This document shows, in pieces, positions 11,312 through 24,225 of a stretch of 64,000 nt of DNA; the stretch's first letter is position 1, and each line of letters begins with the position of its first letter. This DNA comes from Sinotaia quadrata (Eukaryota > Mollusca > Gastropoda > Architaenioglossa > Viviparidae). The notes beneath the pieces were generated by a model that was given only the letters and a program-made list of their open reading frames with translations, was not told the DNA's origin and searched no databases. The position numbers and the translations under genes are program-made. The DNA is taken from NCBI GenBank assembly GCA_028829895.1, contig CM054178.1, positions 105,745,558 to 105,809,557 of the forward strand, given 5' to 3'.

Positions 11312-14300
11312 AGGGTAGAAGTGGTAGTTATTAAGTGCGAATTTCATTGTCGACGAAATACTTGAGCGGGAGAGAACAAACAGCAAATAAATAATAACTG
11401 TAAACTCTTCCTTTGATGCATCCCGAGTAAATGTTCCATGTGGAATTGTTTGAAATAGCATACATAAAAAATATATTTTCCGATCTTCAAAATGTACCAT
11501 AAAAAGAATATTATTATTATTATCTGTTCTGATTCAATACCCGGAAAGCCCCCCCCCCCCCCCCAAACCGTACCGAACCCTGCCCCACAATCGAACAATA
11601 GCAATACCACTGCCGAAAAAACACAAAACATTGACAAAGATAAACTAAAAAGATGCAGAGTAATAAAATAATGTTGTTTTTTTTTTAAAATGAAAGAGGA
11701 AATGATAAATCAAGGGGCGGGGTTAGGAGTGGAGGGAAGCGGACTCAGCTTAGGACAAAGAGATCTTAACGTATCAAATTTTACTAGAGATTATAACATC
11801 CCCATAGTTTTTTTAATCCTCAAACCTAAATATGTACAGTGGTGTTTCGCTATTTGTACTTTTACGCAGAGAATCAAGCTAAGGAAATAGTTTAACACAA
11901 GAGATAATAACCCTTATTATGATTATTTTTTTTTACCAGCAAGACTGGCCATTTTCACACAGGGTTTTGTTGTAGTACCCAACCACCCCTCACCCCAATA
12001 AACATTGCGAATACTAAAGTGTCCATGGCAGCAATGTGAACATTTGGGTAGGTTAATGATTTTCAACAAGCAAACAAAAAATTACTATCTATTCAATAAA
12101 ATACAAATCTTCTAAAGGCAAACAAAACCTCTCCCCTAAACATAGACAAACCAACAACAAACAAAGCAACCCCACCCCCGCTTCACCAGCACTCCCACCC
12201 TCATGAAAATGATATGAAGACGGAAACCAATTGCTTACGCCTCTCTCCTTCCCAGCAATTGAAGCTAAGGAAATAAACTATGATGCCATTAAATATTATA
12301 TGAAGCTATTCAAGGAAAAAGTGTGTGTGTGTGTGTGGTGGAGAAATAATAACAAAACATTTCAATAACTATTTCGAAGTACAAACCCTATTAATAATTA
12401 AAGTACTGTAAGATTGTGTGAATTTTGATGTGAACACCAAGAAATAATTAAAGGCCCTTCAAATTGTAAACTTCGGGTGCGCCAAACTGGTGCGACCTGT
12501 TTCAACCACTTCAGCTAGCCCTTTTACCCTCCACCTCGGGACGCAATGTGAGGCTGTAGGGTTCCCCCAGAAGCATCCCAAGACTGAGAATATCTTACGA
12601 TAAAAAGTCTAATGCGGCTTCTGGAATGAGACAACGAAAAAAAACTATTAATAATTAGAGCACTACACGACTTTCGTGTATTCTGAAACAAAGCCCTAAA
12701 TAATGTCACTATCTCCAATATGCAAGTAATATAATTACTCTTTTCAAGGACTAAGTTATGACAAATGTCTCAAAAAACAAACAAACAAAAGAGCTTGTAA
12801 TTGAAGAAAAAGCCCAGAAGTAATGAAAAATAGAAAATGAATTCTTCACAGTATTTTTTTTAATCTTACGAGAACGTGCATCTAAAAACAGAATAGGACA
12901 AATGACACCATCTTGACACATTTTTATATCAGAATATACGTCAAAAAACCCAAAAAACAACAGAGTAGGTCAGTAGGACAAATGTGACAATCTCGCGTCT
13001 AGAAAAAGCAAATCTTTAACTAGACACTCTAGCGTTCCCACGATTGCAGTCGTGTCTTCCAGACGACAATTCTCTAAATATGGACCCATGAGTCGACACA
13101 GGCGAAAGAACGTAATAACATGCTGTCATCCAAGGGCGACAACTGAGTCATAGATGCTTAAAACAAGTTTTAAAAAAAATCTGGAAAATGTTTCGGACCA
13201 TTTCTTTTGAACATCTACTCTGAGAGATCGGTTCACTTGAATTATTTACAATCAATGCGCATGCCTCAAATGAGACAAGGCAGGTGTGGGGTTCTCGCAC
13301 AAGCGAGTGAATATCTCGTGTCGGTTTGAGGGGTGCAAGTTCCGTTTCAAATTTTATTTCCATTTTGGCAGTGACGCAAGCTTCAGTGTTTTGCTCAGGA
13401 TGTTGGTCGAGAACGAAACAGGTGTGTAGGTCGTCAGGATGATAAATGATAAATAAAATTATCAAACAATGAAGTTGAATTAAGTTACTTCTCATAGGTA
13501 TGGGTGACGCAACAAGTAGCTGGAGATATTACTGCAGATGACGTATGCTATTTCAGAAGTAAAATACCTATTGAAAGATTACTCTAAGTTTAGCGTCCCC
13601 TTAAAGCGTTAGTTGATTTTGCGGATGGATGATAAACAATTACACACTTTTAATCTGTTTATTATTATATAAAAAAACAAATATCACATATCTCATACTA
13701 TTAAATGTACAGGGTTGGGAGGGAGGTCTTCTAATAGTACTGTGATAATACAAGTCAACTATTATTACTGAGGAATAATATAATATAATATCACAAGCAG
13801 TATAAAATGCAATATTACACTAGTCTTAAGATGCAGACGTAAATAAAAGAGTAACGGTATAGATACATAGGACGTTGAAATGACTCAAAATAATTAAATC
13901 TATCACTGTACCTAAACAAAATTGCACCTGTAATTTAAACAAACTCACCAGAGACTTGTAATAATTTTTTCTGGTTGCCATATGCTTTAGCAAACTCACT
14001 AAAGAGTTGTATTTATTTATCTGGCTTTCACAAACTCACAAGAGAATTGTATTCATTTACCGTTGCATTCTGGTATAATCGTTAGTATCAGCAGAAGAGT
14101 CTTTAGCTTAGGGAACATTATTTCTCAGCGCTAAGAGCTTTTTGGAGATTTAGTTTTAATTAGATTTAATTAAGCAATCTTCTTTTAACTGTTATTATTA
14201 TGGGTTAATCAAATGAAATTGTTGACAAACTACCTCTTCTACAAGACAAGAATAAAAGACACCTGAAATCGAGATAAACAATCTACGCAGACATCTCTCA

Positions 14301-14730
14301 TGTTCCTGATCCGCCATTAATGTCTGTTCTTTGACAGCGAGTAAGAAAAAAATACCCCCCCCCCCCTACAAAGAAACAGTTGAACAAACTGTACACATGG
14401 CAATCTCTGGACTGAAAATAAATACACAAACAAATTAACTACATCTGTCAAGACAAACAGTGGTCTATCAGCTTCTTCGTTTGGCCAGGTATTGTTGACA
14501 GGACAGTTAAGATACTTATTGACTGGCTGCTGAATGGCTGACTGGTCATCTGGTTTCCGTATGCTAAGAACGAAAAGCCTCCCTTCCCCCAGATAACAAA
14601 TGTTCAGCATGATCCAGGGACATAAAAAATATAGAAAACGGATGTTTTATGAAAGTTTATGAAAATTTCTAACAAGTAAATACAATAATTGCATAGGCCA
14701 AAAACAAATCTCTATCCATGGCACGAAGTC
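11312..14730. other. Gene-free stretch
   Basis: No recognisable gene. A poly-C run of about 15 bases near 11551-11565, another near 14355-14366 and a short (GT)n at about 12321-12337 are present. The longest frame, 115 codons on the minus strand at 13148-13495, has no recognisable domain or splice context. Confidence 0.4.
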
Positions 14731-14858
14731 AATAAACAACATAAAATAAACAGCACAAAATAAACAACATAAAATAAATAGCACAAAATAAAACATAAAA
14801 TAAATAGCACAAAATAAACAACATAAAATAAATAGCACAAAATAAACAACATAAAAAT
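14731..14858. repeat. About 28-30-bp AT-rich minisatellite
   Basis: AACATAAAATAAATAGCAC and AAAATAAAC alternate in about 4-5 copies. The array borders the (TG)n tract at 14891. Confidence 0.85.
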
Positions 14859-14890
14859 AATGTTCTAACAATTGCTTCTCCATGTTCGAG

Positions 14891-14964
14891 TGTGTGTGTG
14901 TGTGTATGTGTGTGTGTGTATGTATGTGTGTGTATGTGTGTGTGTATGTGTGTATGTGTGTGTA

Positions 14965-15014
<50 letters not shown>
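14891..15014. repeat. (TG)n microsatellite with TATG interruptions
   Basis: An imperfect left half carries regular TATG interruptions. The right half, from about 14970, is pure TG. Long His-Thr-rich minus-strand frames across it are repeat by-products. Confidence 0.95.
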
Positions 15015-15401
15015 CTCGGACGATTAAGGCATTGCGTGAAACTAACGCGCTGAGATAAAACTGAAAACAAATTATGTCACAAAAAAAAGAAAACCCCCAA
15101 CAAAAAAAAAAGCAGTAACTGCATGCCGGTTGAATAACATTACAGCTTACGTAGGAAGCAAATAAGTCATTACAGGAATATATAACTTCAAATTCATATG
15201 CGCGATTCCAGCAAAATTCATGCACAAGTATACAATTCTTTTAGTACATTTACAATACTAAAAATCTGTAATTATTAAAGTACACCCTGAAACTGAGCGC
15301 GTACAATACATATAAATCTTAAAATGCAAAGCGCACTTCCTGTTAAATCAAACTCCGTGATGGGTTAAAGGTGGAATTTCTTTCACTCGAGCCAGAATAT
15401 G

Positions 15402-15502
15402 CAACAGCACAGACAGGTCTTAATTTAATTCTGGACGGACCAAACTCTAGCCAACAGCACAGACAGGTCTTAATTTAATTCTGGACGGACCAAACTTTAG
15501 CC
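15402..15502. repeat. 50-bp tandem duplication
   Basis: CAACAGCACAGACAGGTCTT followed by AATTTAATTCTGGACGGACC occurs twice, head to tail, with one or two differences. Confidence 0.92.
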
Positions 15503-15686
15503 ACGAGCGCAGAGTGCACGAATACTTTATGAACGCGTGGGCAACAACCACCCACTTTCCTTCTTTCTACAACAAAGAGGAAAAAACATTTAAAAAAAAG
15601 AACAGAAAAAGGATAAGGAATAATCAATAATTTATCAGGTTCTCTTTATAAAGCAGCACTTAAATTCTCCAAAGACGAGTATACAG

Positions 15687-15687
<1 letters not shown>

Positions 15688-15777
<90 letters not shown>

Positions 15778-15811
15778 AGAGAGGAGGGGGGAGAGAGGAG
15801 GGGGGAGAGAG
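15688..15811. repeat. (GA)n microsatellite with G-rich tail
   Basis: About 80 bp of pure GA is followed by two GGAGGGGGGAGAGA-like units. The purine bias is fully on the plus strand. Confidence 0.95.
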
Positions 15812-16181
15812 CTGTCAAGAGATGTTTAGAATATAGAAGAGTCATCTTCACTCTTTGTCTTGGGTCTGGCGGACTGTTTCTCCTTGGATATCTATCTATG
15901 CATTATTGACACTAAGGTACTTTACCGTTTACAAAATTACAAGATTACGACGATAATAGTTAAGATGAAACCTCAGTTCTCACTATCGTTTTTTTATTAT
16001 TTTTAAAGCCAAGCTCCAAGATAATGCTGTATCTGTACAAGCGCGCGATATGTGAACAATCTGGAAGTGCCCCGCCCTCCTCCACCACCCCAACCCCCTA
16101 AAAAAATCAACAACAAAAATTAAGCCAGAGTTGAAATCTGGTCGAGTTTAAGTATTTGTCCTTACGTGCAGTGTATTAGTC

Positions 16182-16765
16182 TTTATTTTTGTCTGTCTAT
16201 TTATGTTCATGTATTTTATGTGTTCAGGTGGGGTTTATTTTTGTCTGTCTATTTATGTTCATGTATTTCTTGTGTTCAGGTGGGGTTTATTTTTGTCTGT
16301 CTATTTATGTTCATGTATTTCGTGTGTTCAGGTGGGGTTTATTTTTGTCTGTCTATTTATGTTCATGTATTTCGTGTGTTCAGGTGGGGGTTATTTTTGT
16401 TTATTTATTTTGTGCTCATGTATTTCGTGTGTTCAGGTGGGGGTTATTTTTGTTTATTTATTTTGTGCTCATGTATTTCGTGTGTTCAGGTGTGTGTGTG
16501 TGGGGGGTATTTTTGTTTATCTATTTCATGTTCATGTATTTCGTGTCTTCAGTGGGGAGGTAGTATTTTTGTTTATCTATATCATGTTCGTGCATTTCAT
16601 GTTTGTATGTGGGAGTTTACTTTTGTTATCCATTTATGTTCATGTATTTCGTGTCTTCACGTGAGGGTTTATTTTTGTTTATCTATGTCATGTTCGTGTA
16701 TTTCATGTCTTCATTGGTGGGTTTACTTTTGTTTATTCATTTCATGTTTTTCATGTATATTACAT
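16182..16765. repeat. 52-bp minisatellite, about 11 copies
   Basis: The core TTTATTTTTGTCTGTCTATT is followed by TATGTTCATGTATTTCGTGTGTTCAGGTGGGG. The first copies are exactly 52 bp apart (16182, 16234, 16286), and later copies diverge. The unit contains no stop codon in the plus strand and 52 is not a multiple of three, so the reading frame rotates and all three plus-strand frames stay open for 70-211 codons. Confidence 0.93.
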
Positions 16766-18674
16766 CTTTATACGCAGGATGGAATATTTATGCAGTCTTG
16801 AAAACAAGAGAATAATGAATCATAAGTTACGCCATCAGGGACTGTTGTTTATATGTGACAAAATGTATATCGTAGTGGTATATGCAACTAGCTAAAAAGC
16901 AGTTAATTTTATTTACATTATTATCTGCGCTTGTACGTGGGAGTGACACCAATACACATACAGAGAGGTCTGCGACGTAACTTTCATACAAGTGTCACCT
17001 CCTTAGCTCAAAGGGTCACGCGATCGAAAACGGTGTACCTGAACAGTCAAATTACTCAAAGCCGTTGTATACTATTTAATCCTTCCTCAGTACAGACTTG
17101 CATGGACACATGCTGATAATATTATCTTTTTTTTTAAAAAAAAAATTCTGCCTGAGAGTTATGATGCGCAACATTTCTGCACTAACTGAACTTCGGAAGA
17201 CGATTGAAATAATTGGTTTTATGAAATACTTGGATATCTCCTCAACTGACCTTTATCTTTCGTCACCACACTTAAGACGATATAATTATGTCAAGTACTT
17301 GATAACCCCTAGTAAATGCATTTAACTGTCTGATGTGCAAGATCGAAACGTCACAGTTCGCAAATGACGACACTCAAAGGCCCAAGGCCCAGAACCCACA
17401 CGAGATCAAGATCTGTTTGTTGTTGATCTAATTTGTTTTACTAGTTTTATCAGTACATATAATTAATATATTCTTCATAATATTTTCCCTCAATTTTACC
17501 ATCACGTATTATTGTATTATTATGTTCACTCATTTCAGCATTATGTTCAGGCTTTCTTGTGAAGTATTTTTGATTATTTTAATGGATTATTATGAATGTA
17601 CGGCACGTTAATGCTGTAATGTATATGCCTATTAATGGATCATCATACAAGTGAGTAGACTCAATAAAGCTCTAATGTGACATCACTTCTGTAATAGATA
17701 CTCGATTTTGTCCTTGCAGATGAAACTGTAACCCTCTCACAGCCAAACATTCCTGCGTCCTGTTTTGCAAAGCCGTAAAACAGAGGAAACATTGACGTAA
17801 AATGGCTGTTAGACGATTCTGTACCATTCTGCAAAACCAGACTGCTCTCAGACTGGGTGACAAGCATGCTAATATGACACCCGCCGTTCCACAATGCCGA
17901 TCGATTTTGGTCTGGCGCGGGTTTTTGGTTCGTCCCGTGTACATGAAGAGCTGTTTCTGACTGGAGCGCGGCAGAGCATAACAAATCGATGCATTCAACA
18001 GTTGTTGGATGTCTTTGATACTTTGTGTATTTTTGCCGCCTGCTGCAGTAGGCATCTGAGTCCATTGATAAACCTTAAAACGGTTTGAAGAGCGAGATTT
18101 CATTGCTTATAAATATCTCTATATTCCCTGTATATGTCTACTTGACGTGTATTTGTGAACTATCTTGCTTCTTTCTCGTGTTTGCTGGCGTCTTTGTATT
18201 TATTTGATCTTGCTTCTTTGCGTGTTTGTTTGTGTGCTTGCTTGTTGGATTCTGTTTGTTGTTGGTATTATTTAGTGATCTTGCTTCTTTGCTTGCTTGC
18301 TTTCTTTGTTTGTACGTTTCGTTTATTTAATTTTACAGAAGTAAGTCTTTTTCTCAATGATGTAACATAACTTGTTCGCTTTTCATTCACATGTAAGGTT
18401 TCTGTCGTGCAAGTGTAAGCAAATTGCGTTTGCTAGTGAGGCCTCGTTTAACATTTTTTAATACCACTTTACACTTGACATTTTCCAGTGCAAAAGCGAA
18501 CAGGAAGTGAGGTCGATGGTGTTCTTCGTCCTCTCTTATAGATATATTTTAAAACAGATTTAGATAAGATCCAGCTTTTGCTTTAAACAATGATGACGGG
18601 ACGCATCTGCTTTAGGCTGCTGAGTTCCATCGTACTCTGACTAAATACAACAAGTAACAAATCCACGCCTGCAC

Positions 18675-18675
<1 letters not shown>
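16766..18675. other. Gene-free stretch with one open patch
   Basis: Two overlapping minus-strand frames of 134 and 143 codons lie at 17661-18103 in sequence of somewhat higher GC, but neither resembles a known protein. A T/G-rich patch at about 18150-18320 repeats GATCTTGCTTCTTTG loosely. Otherwise nothing is recognised. Confidence 0.4.

Positions 18676-18749
<74 letters not shown>
18676..18749. repeat. (AC)n microsatellite
   Basis: About 37 uninterrupted AC units. Confidence 0.97.
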
Positions 18750-18750
<1 letters not shown>

Positions 18751-19261
18751 TTATAGGCCTGAACTTGTTGTCTCAGATAACTATTTCACTAGATAGTGTC
18801 TACGATTATTTTTGACCTTTAAAAAAGCAAACCTTTTGCCCTTATCTAAAAACAATTGTTAAATGAAATCCTTTACTAGAGATATATGTCTCAGTAATTT
18901 ATTTAAGCGAAATATTACCGCGTATGACGTCAAGAGTCTGTCAAAGAAGAGAAATCAGCGAGATCACTATTTATTCATTGCTATGCAGTAATGTCTGTTT
19001 AAATGTGTCAATAACAAATGAACATCAGTAACTAGATAAGCCAAGAGGCGAGCTTATCAAATGAATTCACTTGAATACTAAATGAAGGAAAACTTTACTG
19101 AACAGCAAATCTTTGTACTAATAATATAAATTGATAATATGATTTAAGATCTGTAATAAAACAAGGGAAAATCTCACACATAAAGAATGAAGACCAAAAA
19201 AGAGAAAGATATAAAGTAGACTACGAAATGTAAAACTTTATAGATTGATAACAAAAATTAG

Positions 19262-19468
19262 TGATACAATGACGAAATAGATTTCCTCAAGAAAAAGCTC
19301 TGACACAATAACGAAACAGATTACCTCAGCATAAAACAGACACAATGACGGACTAGACTACCTCAACAAAAAAACTTACACGATGACGAAGCTGACTGCC
19401 TCATCAGATAATGACGGACTAGATGACCCAACAAAAAACACTGACACACTAACGAAATAGTTTACCCT
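19262..19468. repeat. Diverged minisatellite of about 40 bp, 5 copies
   Basis: GACACAATGACGAAATAGA followed by TTACCTCAACAAAAAA recurs five times with substitutions (CGGACTAGA, CGAAGCTGA). The pattern then fades into loosely repeated AAGGTCAAGTGTTAAGT motifs up to about 19640. Confidence 0.75.
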
Positions 19469-20411
19469 AATAGTAGCAATAGTATACTGAATTATAGCTA
19501 AGAACTCAAAGGTCAAATGGTAATTGTAGCGGTGTAAATTAAACACTGAAAGGTCAAGTGTTAAGTACATGTATGTAAATTCAAGATGAAAATGTCAAAA
19601 GTTAAGTGTATCTATGTAAAGTGAAGACTGGTTATCTAGTATCTATGTATGCTGTACATAATGTACCACGGATAAGCCAAGAGAAGAAATACATCTCAAA
19701 ACGGACACTCTTCGAGCTGTTCTAAGTAGGAATGTGATAAAATCGTGTTTTGCAGTTCATTGCTTATCGCCCAGAGAAAACTGAAGCACGTTATTTAACG
19801 TGCAATCCTTGAACCATAGCATGAAAAGTGGCATATGCCTTAAGGGGTTAATGCGAAAGTGTGCCGTCTATCTGTATATTTCTCCACATCTAGAACTCAA
19901 AATGTAACAATCTGAATTTACTTATTGACCCATTAAGTAAATTGCCGCTGATTTTGTCTGCTTGTTTATTTTTTTTTAATTATCGAAATAGAGCACACTT
20001 TATTATAATAAAGGATTAAACTGGAAGTTGTGAATATATCTACTGCTATTGCTTGCGTTGTTAATATTACATGTAAGACAGCTGTTATACCCATTAAATT
20101 GTACTTAAATTTCAGACTACTGCTCAGGATTGAATGCAGGGGTGGGGTGGGGGAAGTGGAATGACGACTTCCAAACAAAACGCTCTGTATTCAAGAGGTT
20201 ATAACACATTCAAAATAACGCTCTACTTCCTGTGAAATAAATAGTTATAATCATTGTAATTTATTATATTTTTAAAATCGCGGTAACATAGATTCTGACA
20301 AACATATACTATTTTGCATTATTAATTAAGAAAATGGTTCTAAACTTTAATAAAGTGCAGAATAGTTAATATCCAACAGGCACTGACTAAATTACCGTTG
20401 AAAAGCGACGG
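19469..20411. other. Gene-free stretch
   Basis: AT-rich unique sequence apart from the weak repeat continuation noted for the preceding array. No gene was recognised. Confidence 0.45.
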
Positions 20412-22090
20412 TTTGAACAGTTGTGTGAAAGGGGGGAGTCTCAGGTATCACTGTTTACAAATGCGATTTCTGTTCATGTCTAGTTCAGTAACAGTTGTGT
20501 GAAAGGGGGGAGTCTCAGGTATCACTGTTTACAAATGCGATTTCTGTTCATGTCTAGTTCAGTAACAGTTGTGTGAAAGGGCGGAGTCTCAGGTATCACT
20601 GTTTACAAATGCGATTTCTGTTCATGTCTAGTTCAGTAACAGTTGTGTGAAAGGGGGGAGTCTCAGGTATCACTGTTTACAAATGCGATTTCTGTTCATG
20701 TCTAGTTCAGTAACAGTTGTGTGAAAGGGGTAGTCTCAGGTATTACTGTTTACAAATGCGATTTCTGTTCATGTCGAGTTCAGTAACAGTTGTGTGAAAG
20801 GGGGAGTCTCAGGTATCACTGTTTACAAATGCGATTTCTGTTCATGTCTAGTTCAGTAACAGTTGTATGAAAGGGCTCAGGTATCACTGTTTACAAATGC
20901 GATTTCTGTTCATGTCTAGTTCAGTAACAGTTGTGTGAAAGGGGGGAGTCTCAGGTATCACTGTTTACAAATGCGATTTCTGTTCATGTCTAGTTCAGTA
21001 ACAGTTGTGTGAAAGGGGGGAGTCTCAGGTATCACTGTTTACAAATGCGATTTCTGTTCATGTCTAGTTCAGTAACAGTTGTGTGAAAGGGGGGGAGTCT
21101 CAGGTATCACTGTTTACAAATGCGATTTCTGTTCATGTCTAGTTCAGTAACAGTTGTGTGAAAGGGGTAGTCTCAGGTATTACTGTTTACAAATGCGATT
21201 TCTGTTCATGTCGAGTTCAGTAACAGTTGTGTGAAAGGGGGAGTCTCAGGTATCACTGTTTACAAATGCGATTTCTGTTCATGTCTAGTTCAGTAACAGT
21301 TGTATGAAAGGGCTCAGGTATCACTGTTTACAAATGCGATTTCTGTTCATGTCTAGTTCAGTAACAGTTGTGTGAAAGGGGGGAGTCTCAGGTATCACTG
21401 TTTACAAATGCGATTTCTGTTCATGTCTAGTTCAGTAACAGTTGTGTGAAAGGGGGAGTCTCAGGTATCACTGTTTACAAATGCGATTTCTGTTCATGTC
21501 TAGTTCAGTAACAGTTGTGTGAAAGGGGGGAGTCTCAGGTATCACTGTTTACAAATGCGATTTCTGTTCATGTCTAGTTCAGTAACAGTTGTGTGAAAGG
21601 GGTAGTCTCAGGTATTACTGTTTACAAATGCGATTTCTGTTCATGTCGAGTTCAGTAACAGTTGTGTGAAAGGGGGAGTCTCAGGTATCACTGTTTACAA
21701 ATGCGATTTCTGTTCATGTCTAGTTCAGTAACAGTTGTATGAAAGGGCTCAGGTATCACTGTTTACAAATGCGATTTCTGTTCATGTCTAGTTCAGTAAC
21801 AGTTGTGTGAAAGGGGGGAGTCTCAGGTATCACTGTTTACAAATGCGATTTCTGTTCATGTCTAGTTCAGTAACAGTTGTGTGAAAGGGGTAGTCTCAGG
21901 TATTACTGTTTACAAATGCGATTTCTGTTCATGTCGAGTTCAGTAACAGTTGTGTGAAAGGGGGAGTCTCAGGTATCACTGTTTTAAATGCGATTTCTGT
22001 TCATGTCTAGTTCAGTAACAGTTGTATGAAAGGGCTCAGGTATCACTGTTTACAAATGCGATTTCTGTTCATGTCTAGTTCAGTAACAGT
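20412..22090. repeat. Satellite array of about 23 monomers (68-75 bp) with higher-order structure
   Basis: The monomer carries CAGTAACAGTTGTGTGAAAG, a G-run of 4-7, AGTCTCAGGTATCACTG, TTTACAAATGCGATTTCTG and TTCATGTCTAGTT. Three variant classes are seen: the standard form with 5-7 G; a TAGTCTC/TATTACT/TGTCGAG form beginning at 20708, 21145, 21580 and 21868; and a short TTGTATGAAAGGGCTCAGG form lacking GGGAGT. The order TAGTC-form, 5G, short, then standard copies repeats as 6-monomer blocks of 437 and 435 bp, a 4-monomer block of 288 bp, and a final 3-monomer block. Variation is concentrated in the G-run, and the rest is almost invariant. No unique spacers exist, so it is not a CRISPR array. 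Confidence 0.96.
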
Positions 22091-22353
22091 TCACTGTAGT
22101 TCTGCAAAAATGTGACGTACATGATCTAGAAAATTATATCCAAAGATGAACTGATTTAACATATGGCTATTTTAAGACAGAGAGGCAGGACGTTAGGTTT
22201 AAACTTAATGATTCTCACAAACTCGCTGTTTCTAAATGATATAAGATATTATAAACATAAAAATGTTTAACTTTAGGGTAGAATTGCCTGAGGAATATTA
22301 CAAAATGAGACCATGCGGACATGACACTTTTGTTGCTATTGTTGCTTTTTGGC

Positions 22354-22608
22354 AAATTTACATTGTTGTTTAGTAATGTGGCAAATTTAATTGTTGTTTA
22401 GTAATGTGGCAAATTTAATTGTTGTTTAGTAATGTGGCAAATTAATTCTTGTTTAGTAATGTGGCAAATTTAATTCTTGTTTAGTAATGTGGCAAATTTA
22501 ATTCTTGTTTAGTAATGTGGCAAATTTAATTCTTGTTTAGTAATGTGGCAAATTTAATTCTTGTTTAGTAATGTGGCAAATTACATTCTTGTTTAGTAAT
22601 GTGGCAAA
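22354..22608. repeat. 28-bp minisatellite, about 9 copies
   Basis: TTTAGTAATGTGGCAAATTT followed by AATTCTTG repeats with little change. Left copies have AATTGTTG and one copy loses a base. Confidence 0.94.
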
Positions 22609-22642
22609 CTAACGTTGGAATTAACTTTATTAAACAGGGCAG

Positions 22643-22646
<4 letters not shown>

Positions 22647-22694
<48 letters not shown>

Positions 22695-22695
22695 A
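22647..22695. repeat. (GA)n microsatellite with GGGGGG end
   Basis: About 20 AG units followed by a G-run. Purine-rich sequence continues to about 22760. Confidence 0.95.
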
Positions 22696-23547
22696 AGGCA
22701 GTAGGAGAAAAGAAATAAAGAGAAGACGCTAGAGAGGAAGACAGAAAGAGAGAAAGACAAATGTAGGTGGCATAGTATGGATGTTAAATATTGTATACGA
22801 ATCATCTTATCAAACAAACCAATCACCCCCACCCCCATCTACACGCATACATAATCACCTCACATATACTTAAGAATCACACAATTAAACGGTCAAATCT
22901 TCAGAACACAATGAACGTAGAACAATCATTAACAAATTTCAGTATTACTTTTCCTTTGCTACGATGTAAGCAAACGCAATAGTCCAACATATTAATAACA
23001 TATATAAGCTGTGTCTGTCTAGGATGCTTTGAACAGCTGAGCACTGAGGCCATGTCTGGCCGACAGAGTAAGAAGACAGGAGCTGAGATGCGGCAAAATC
23101 TGGCAAGGGATTCGCACCATACGGCATTTATGAATTTCGCCCAGGATCGACAAAAGGTCAGAGGCCATTTAACCAGATCGCTGGGGAGAAAAAGAGCGAG
23201 AGAAGACCCTTGCTTTTCATATCTGCTCCCAAAACTTCTTTGCATGCGTGATAGATACCTCTTTCCACCATACTCCGCATAAGTAGTGGTAGACAATACG
23301 TTAAAAATATATGGCGACAGTGTGTATCACGAGAGAGACCTAGTGAGAGAAGAGAGCGAGCAAGCGAGAGAGAGAGAGGAATATGCTCTGCAGAAGGTTT
23401 ATCTTTGTATCTAGGCGACAAACTAGTCATTTAGGAATTTACAGCCCACTGCCATTCTGGTCTTATTTTCCTCCCAAAGATAAGAATTTCCCAACAAATA
23501 CTTCATAATGGTACTGTAGTGGTATGGTGGCCAGGTGTTTGTATTGG
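22696..23547. other. Stretch without recognised gene
   Basis: Overlapping open frames (131 codons minus at 22901-23296, 76 codons plus at 23052-23282, 90 codons minus at 23158-23430) share one patch of higher GC. None matches a known family, and the overlap of three frames argues for chance or a decayed repeat. Confidence 0.35.
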
Positions 23548-23770
23548 AATATTACATTTTAAAAATATTTCACAGTTTTAGTGTACACGGCAAGAATTGT
23601 TCACTGCGCATTACATTTATAGAATATTACACAGTTTTAGTGTATACAGCAAGAATTGTTCACTGCACATTACATTTTTAGAACATTACACAGTTTTAGT
23701 GTATACAGCAAGAATTGTTCACTGCACATTACATTTTTAGAACATTACACAGTTTTAGTGTACACAGCAG
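23548..23770. repeat. 59-bp minisatellite, about 3.7 copies
   Basis: ACACAGTTTTAGTGTATACA followed by GCAAGAATTGTTCACTGCACATTACATTT. The central copies are almost identical. Confidence 0.92.
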
Positions 23771-23984
23771 AGAATCGTCTGTCAAGATTTGTTCATCCAT
23801 TTCCTATGTGATTTACGTTAATTTTATTTACGTTGACACAGTCATGCATTACTAAAGGTAGCATAAACATTGTCAGGAGCATTAGTAGTTAATATATATA
23901 ATCCGAGTAATGTTGTGCACAATCATATTTTGTAATTTTTAGATTAATGTTCTGTATAATTAAACTGGAGCATAACAAAATTAT

Positions 23985-24225
23985 ATATATATATATAGAG
24001 AGAGAGAGTTAAATCTATGTATAGTTAGAATAATGTTATATGTAGTTAAAGTTGTGTATAATTAGAGTAATATGCATAGTTAAAGTTGAGTACAGTTAGA
24101 GTAATGTTATGCAAAGTTACAGTTGTGTATGAGTAATACTGTACAAGGTCAAAGTTGTGCATAATTTAGAGTAATGTGCATAATTAGATTAAAGCTCTGC
24201 GTAATCAGAGTAATGTCCAGTTAGT
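23985..24225. repeat. (AT)n(AG)n tract and degenerate repeat of about 35 bp
   Basis: A short TATATATA/GAGAGA tract is followed by loosely repeated AGAGTAATGTTATGCA and AGTTAAAGTTGTGTATAATT motifs. Spacing is irregular, so this is an old, decayed array. Confidence 0.6.

Noticed and set aside
13148..13495. 115-codon minus-strand frame
   Set aside because: No recognisable domain, and surrounding DNA has no gene signals.
14647..15225. 192-codon minus-strand frame
   Set aside because: It is built from a (TG)n microsatellite and an AT-rich minisatellite.
16166..16801. 211-codon plus-strand open frame and two overlapping frames
   Set aside because: All three plus-strand frames are open because the 52-bp unit lacks stops. 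This is a by-product of the minisatellite.
16970..17030. Possible box A (TTAGCTCAAAGGGTCACGCG)
   Set aside because: No credible box B follows within the expected distance.
17661..18103. 134- and 143-codon overlapping minus-strand frames
   Set aside because: No known motif, no clear splice or promoter context, and two frames open at once. It could be a decayed repeat.
20412..22090. CRISPR-like regular repeat
   Set aside because: There are no unique spacers. The whole unit repeats, and the sequence is eukaryotic.
22901..23296. 131-codon minus-strand frame with overlapping frames on the other strand
   Set aside because: Three mutually overlapping frames with no recognisable family suggest a chance lack of stops in a GC-richer patch.
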